This document shows positions 7,704 to 9,250 of a stretch of DNA of 9,250 bases, piece by piece. Source of the stretch: Thermodesulfobacteriota bacterium (GTDB lineage Bacteria > Desulfobacterota > SM23-61). Location: NCBI GenBank assembly GCA_030018715.1, contig JASEHN010000089.1, forward strand, positions 1-9,250, written 5' to 3'. The translations under genes and the position numbers were made by a program. The notes beneath the pieces were generated by a model, which saw nothing but the letters and a program-made list of their open reading frames with translations, did not search any database and was not told the DNA's origin. The stretch's first letter is position 1. Each line of letters opens with the position of its first letter.

Positions 7704-7747
7704 GGCTCCCTCCTTTTTTTAGGCTTGATCTGGTTATTTAATGACAC
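7700..7747 (-). CDS. Candidate 15-codon leader ORF overlapping the binding-protein start
   Basis: A GTG at 7745-7747 opens a 15-codon frame (MSLNNQIKPKKRREP if GTG is read as Met). Its TGA stop at 7700-7702 overlaps the ATG of the TAXI binding protein in an ATGA arrangement. A strong Shine-Dalgarno sequence, AAGGAGGAG, lies at 7755-7763, 7 bases before the GTG. The predicted transcription start near 7786 would leave about 23 bases ahead of that site. The binding protein's own Shine-Dalgarno bases are read within this frame as Lys-Arg-Arg-Glu (AAA AGG AGG GAG). Ribosomes finishing the short frame could restart at the overlapping ATG, which would couple the two. No function of the peptide is recognised. 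So short a frame can arise by chance, so this remains a candidate. Confidence 0.4.
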   Translation of the reverse strand: MSLNNQIKPKKRREP

Positions 7748-7792
7748 GGTTTTACTCCTCCTTCCCAACTCTTTCCTCAAAAGAGGGTTTTC

Positions 7793-7821
7793 ATTTTACA
7801 AAATTTTCTCCCTAAAGTCAA
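7793..7821 (-). promoter_or_regulatory. Strong sigma-70-like promoter for the TAXI TRAP genes
   Basis: On the minus strand a -35 box TTGACT (7816-7821) and a -10 box TAAAAT (7793-7798) are separated by exactly 17 bases. Each differs from consensus at one position. Transcription would start near 7786, leaving a leader of about 80 bases before the binding-protein ATG at 7703. The promoter lies in the 168-base gap after the oxidoreductase gene, so the transporter genes can be expressed independently of it. Confidence 0.7.
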
Positions 7822-7829
7822 TGAAATTT

Positions 7830-7846
7830 GGGCATTATAAATTCCC
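7830..7846. promoter_or_regulatory. Imperfect dyad next to the promoter, possible operator
   Basis: The 17-base sequence GGGCATTATAAATTCCC is an imperfect palindrome: three outer G:C pairs, one mismatch, then ATT/AAT around a 3-base centre. It sits 8 bases upstream of the -35 box, where an activator would bind, and is flanked on both sides by A/T-rich AAATT-type sequence. It could also be a weak 3' structure for the oxidoreductase transcript, which ends at 7872, though no T run follows. No regulator family is recognised from the motif. Confidence 0.3.
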
Positions 7847-7871
7847 TGAAATTGTTGAAGGATAATTGCTC

Positions 7872-9250
7872 TTACAACTGCCCTGTTTCGCTTAAGCGTT
7901 CTAACAGCTTTTGGTACTCCGGGTCCGCGTACCGTTCCAGGGTAAAGGCTGGGGCATACCGCGGCAAGTCGCCGCCGGTAAGGTGAGCCGCCAGCAATTC
8001 ACCTGAGGCGCAGGCAGCCATCAAGCCAAAGCCAGAAAAGGCGCCGATCACATAGGCGCCATCAACCGGCAGAGGGCCGATCAACGGCCGGTTCTCGCGA
8101 GTCTTGGTGTAATAACCGCCGTCAACCACCGGCTTGGGCATCCGGCCAAAATAGACGCGCAACCCAGGGATCATCACTGCCAGGCCGCGCAGGACGATCT
8201 CGGGGTAGTGCGGGTCGAAGGTTAAAGGAAAGACCAGTTTTACCGGCTTAGTGTCATAAGTCCAGAGCATAAGCACAACATCGCTGTCTTCGCCCCCTTC
8301 CGGGCGCGCGTGTACGCCGGAGGGAAATTCGCCTACCAGATACCGGGTCTCTTCGGATCCGGCCAGGGCAAGGCGCTCTTGCTCTGACCATGGCAGAAGA
8401 GTAGGATCAGTCCAGATCAGGAGTGGCGCATCCCGGGGCACGACGCGCAGGGCGTCCCGGAAGGCAACCTTTACGTGCAGTTCGTGAAACACAGGCAGGT
8501 CAACCCTGATCATTTTCCCGACATGGGGCAAAAACGGACCGGCGGCATTGACGAAATTGCCAGTCCAGATTTTAACCGGCGCCCCGCCATCATTCAGACG
8601 CACCGCCTCGACCCGTCCTCCGGCTATCTCCATGCCCTCTACCCGGGCCTGCCAGAGTCTAACTCCGCATTCCCGTGCTCGTTCAAGCAAGTACATGCCT
8701 AATTGCTGGGCGCTGAACCAACCGCAACGGCGGGGGTGGACCAGGGCTACAGTACGTTCCGAGAGATACGGAAAATACCTGGTGATCAATGAGGGGTCGG
8801 TGATCAGGTCCGAGCCTCCGGGCTGACCCTCGAAACCCTGGGCCGGGGCGGGAACATAGGCCAGGTCTTCCGTACGCCCGTTGTGGTAGCGAACCGGGCC
8901 GGCGCCCAGTTCGGCCGCCTCTTCTGCTGCGAGTTTGAAGGTCGTAATGCGCGCCGGGTCTGCGGTAGCGAAGAGATAGCCCCGGCGGTTAAGGTGGAAA
9001 CGGTTGCCGCTCTCGCGGGCCAGGTCTTCGATGATGTCAATACTGCGGTTCATCAGACTGACCATGGCATCTCCCGGGCCGGGCCACCAGTTTCGGTAGC
9101 ACTCCGTGGACTTGTCGCTAGTTAGCGAGAGGGGCGGAAGCTCGTCGACAAGCACCACGCTCTTAATTCCATGTTTTACGGTCAGGTGGTAGGCAGCGGC
9201 GATTCCGGCAATGCCGGCGCCACAGATCAAGACATCTGCTTTTCCGGAGG
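7872..9250 (-). CDS. FAD-dependent oxidoreductase of the DadA / glycine oxidase (DAO) family, N-terminus cut by window edge
   Basis: This is a flavoprotein of the D-amino acid oxidase superfamily, whose members oxidise amino or N-methyl groups of small substrates such as sarcosine, glycine or D-amino acids. The frame is open to the right edge. The TTG at 9228-9230 is an in-frame leucine of the first beta strand (ADVLICGAGIAG), so the true start lies beyond 9250; 458 residues are visible. The FAD-binding GAGIAG loop is at visible residues 10-15, and the ribose-binding acid follows about 20 residues later in VVLVDE. A middle segment with TECYRNWWPGPGDAM is typical of one DadA-like subgroup. The C-terminus has DGGYYTKTRENRPLIGPL and AYVIGAFSGFGLMAACASGELLAAHL, the usual FAD-closing region. 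Its codons look more G+C-rich than those of the transporter genes. It precedes the TAXI transporter genes on the same strand by 168 bases, which suggests a role in catabolism of the imported compound. Exact substrate is unknown. Confidence 0.9.
   Translation of the reverse strand, partial: SGKADVLICGAGIAGIAAAYHLTVKHGIKSVVLVDELPPLSLTSDKSTECYRNWWPGPGDAMVSLMNRSIDIIEDLARESGNRFHLNRRGYLFATADPARITTFKLAAEEAAELGAGPVRYHNGRTEDLAYVPAPAQGFEGQPGGSDLITDPSLITRYFPYLSERTVALVHPRRCGWFSAQQLGMYLLERARECGVRLWQARVEGMEIAGGRVEAVRLNDGGAPVKIWTGNFVNAAGPFLPHVGKMIRVDLPVFHELHVKVAFRDALRVVPRDAPLLIWTDPTLLPWSEQERLALAGSEETRYLVGEFPSGVHARPEGGEDSDVVLMLWTYDTKPVKLVFPLTFDPHYPEIVLRGLAVMIPGLRVYFGRMPKPVVDGGYYTKTRENRPLIGPLPVDGAYVIGAFSGFGLMAACASGELLAAHLTGGDLPRYAPAFTLERYADPEYQKLLERLSETGQL

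Noticed and set aside
9228..9230. TTG as the start codon of the FAD oxidoreductase
   Set aside because: It lies within the first beta strand of the FAD-binding fold, and the frame continues upstream to the edge as SGKADV, so the real start is outside the window.
1..9250. CRISPR arrays, tRNA or rRNA genes, insertion sequences, phage or toxin-antitoxin genes
   Set aside because: No direct-repeat arrays, cloverleaf signatures, transposase frames or terminal repeats were seen in either strand.

Overview
The window reads as a fragment of a bacterial chromosome, about half G+C, with tightly packed metabolic genes. The gene types suggest a deltaproteobacterial (Desulfobacterota-like) or similar anaerobic lineage. 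The main reasons are a roughly 990-residue PurL that has the N-terminal domain of the large enzyme but no glutaminase domain, a separate long PurQ, and a TAXI-type TRAP transporter with a fused permease. This assignment is inferred from gene content and was not tested by a search. There are no RNA genes, insertion sequences, CRISPR arrays or phage genes that I can see, and no gene-free stretch longer than 300 bases.

Left part, plus strand (1-4662). The window opens inside a major facilitator superfamily transporter, of which the C-terminal half is present. After a 74-base gap comes purL (825-3803), then purQ (3841-4662) 37 bases later. PurL and PurQ together make formylglycinamidine ribonucleotide synthase, the fourth step of de novo purine synthesis. 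PurQ releases ammonia from glutamine, and PurL uses it with ATP to convert FGAR to FGAM. The PurL N-terminus contains two tandem PurS-like repeats, so no separate purS is needed. The pair looks like the large one-chain enzyme cut at the linker before the glutaminase domain.

Centre (4663-4718). The plus-strand and minus-strand gene blocks converge here. A perfect 7-bp inverted repeat rich in A and T could end transcription in both directions.

Right part, minus strand (9250 to 4719, in transcription order). A FAD-dependent oxidoreductase of the DadA/glycine oxidase type, cut by the right edge, is followed by a TAXI-family periplasmic binding protein and then a fused TRAP permease (DctQ-like plus DctM-like). 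The three genes point the same way, and a plausible reading is uptake and oxidation of one organic, perhaps amino- or N-substituted, substrate. The binding-protein gene has its own very good sigma-70-like promoter (hexamers 17 bases apart). Downstream lies a leader holding a candidate 15-codon upstream ORF with a strong ribosome binding site, whose stop overlaps the binding protein's ATG. A long, stable hairpin between the binding-protein and permease genes probably sets their relative expression.

The window is mostly ordinary metabolism. The less expected material is regulatory: the leader ORF, an imperfect dyad beside the promoter, and the hairpin that buries a Shine-Dalgarno-like sequence.
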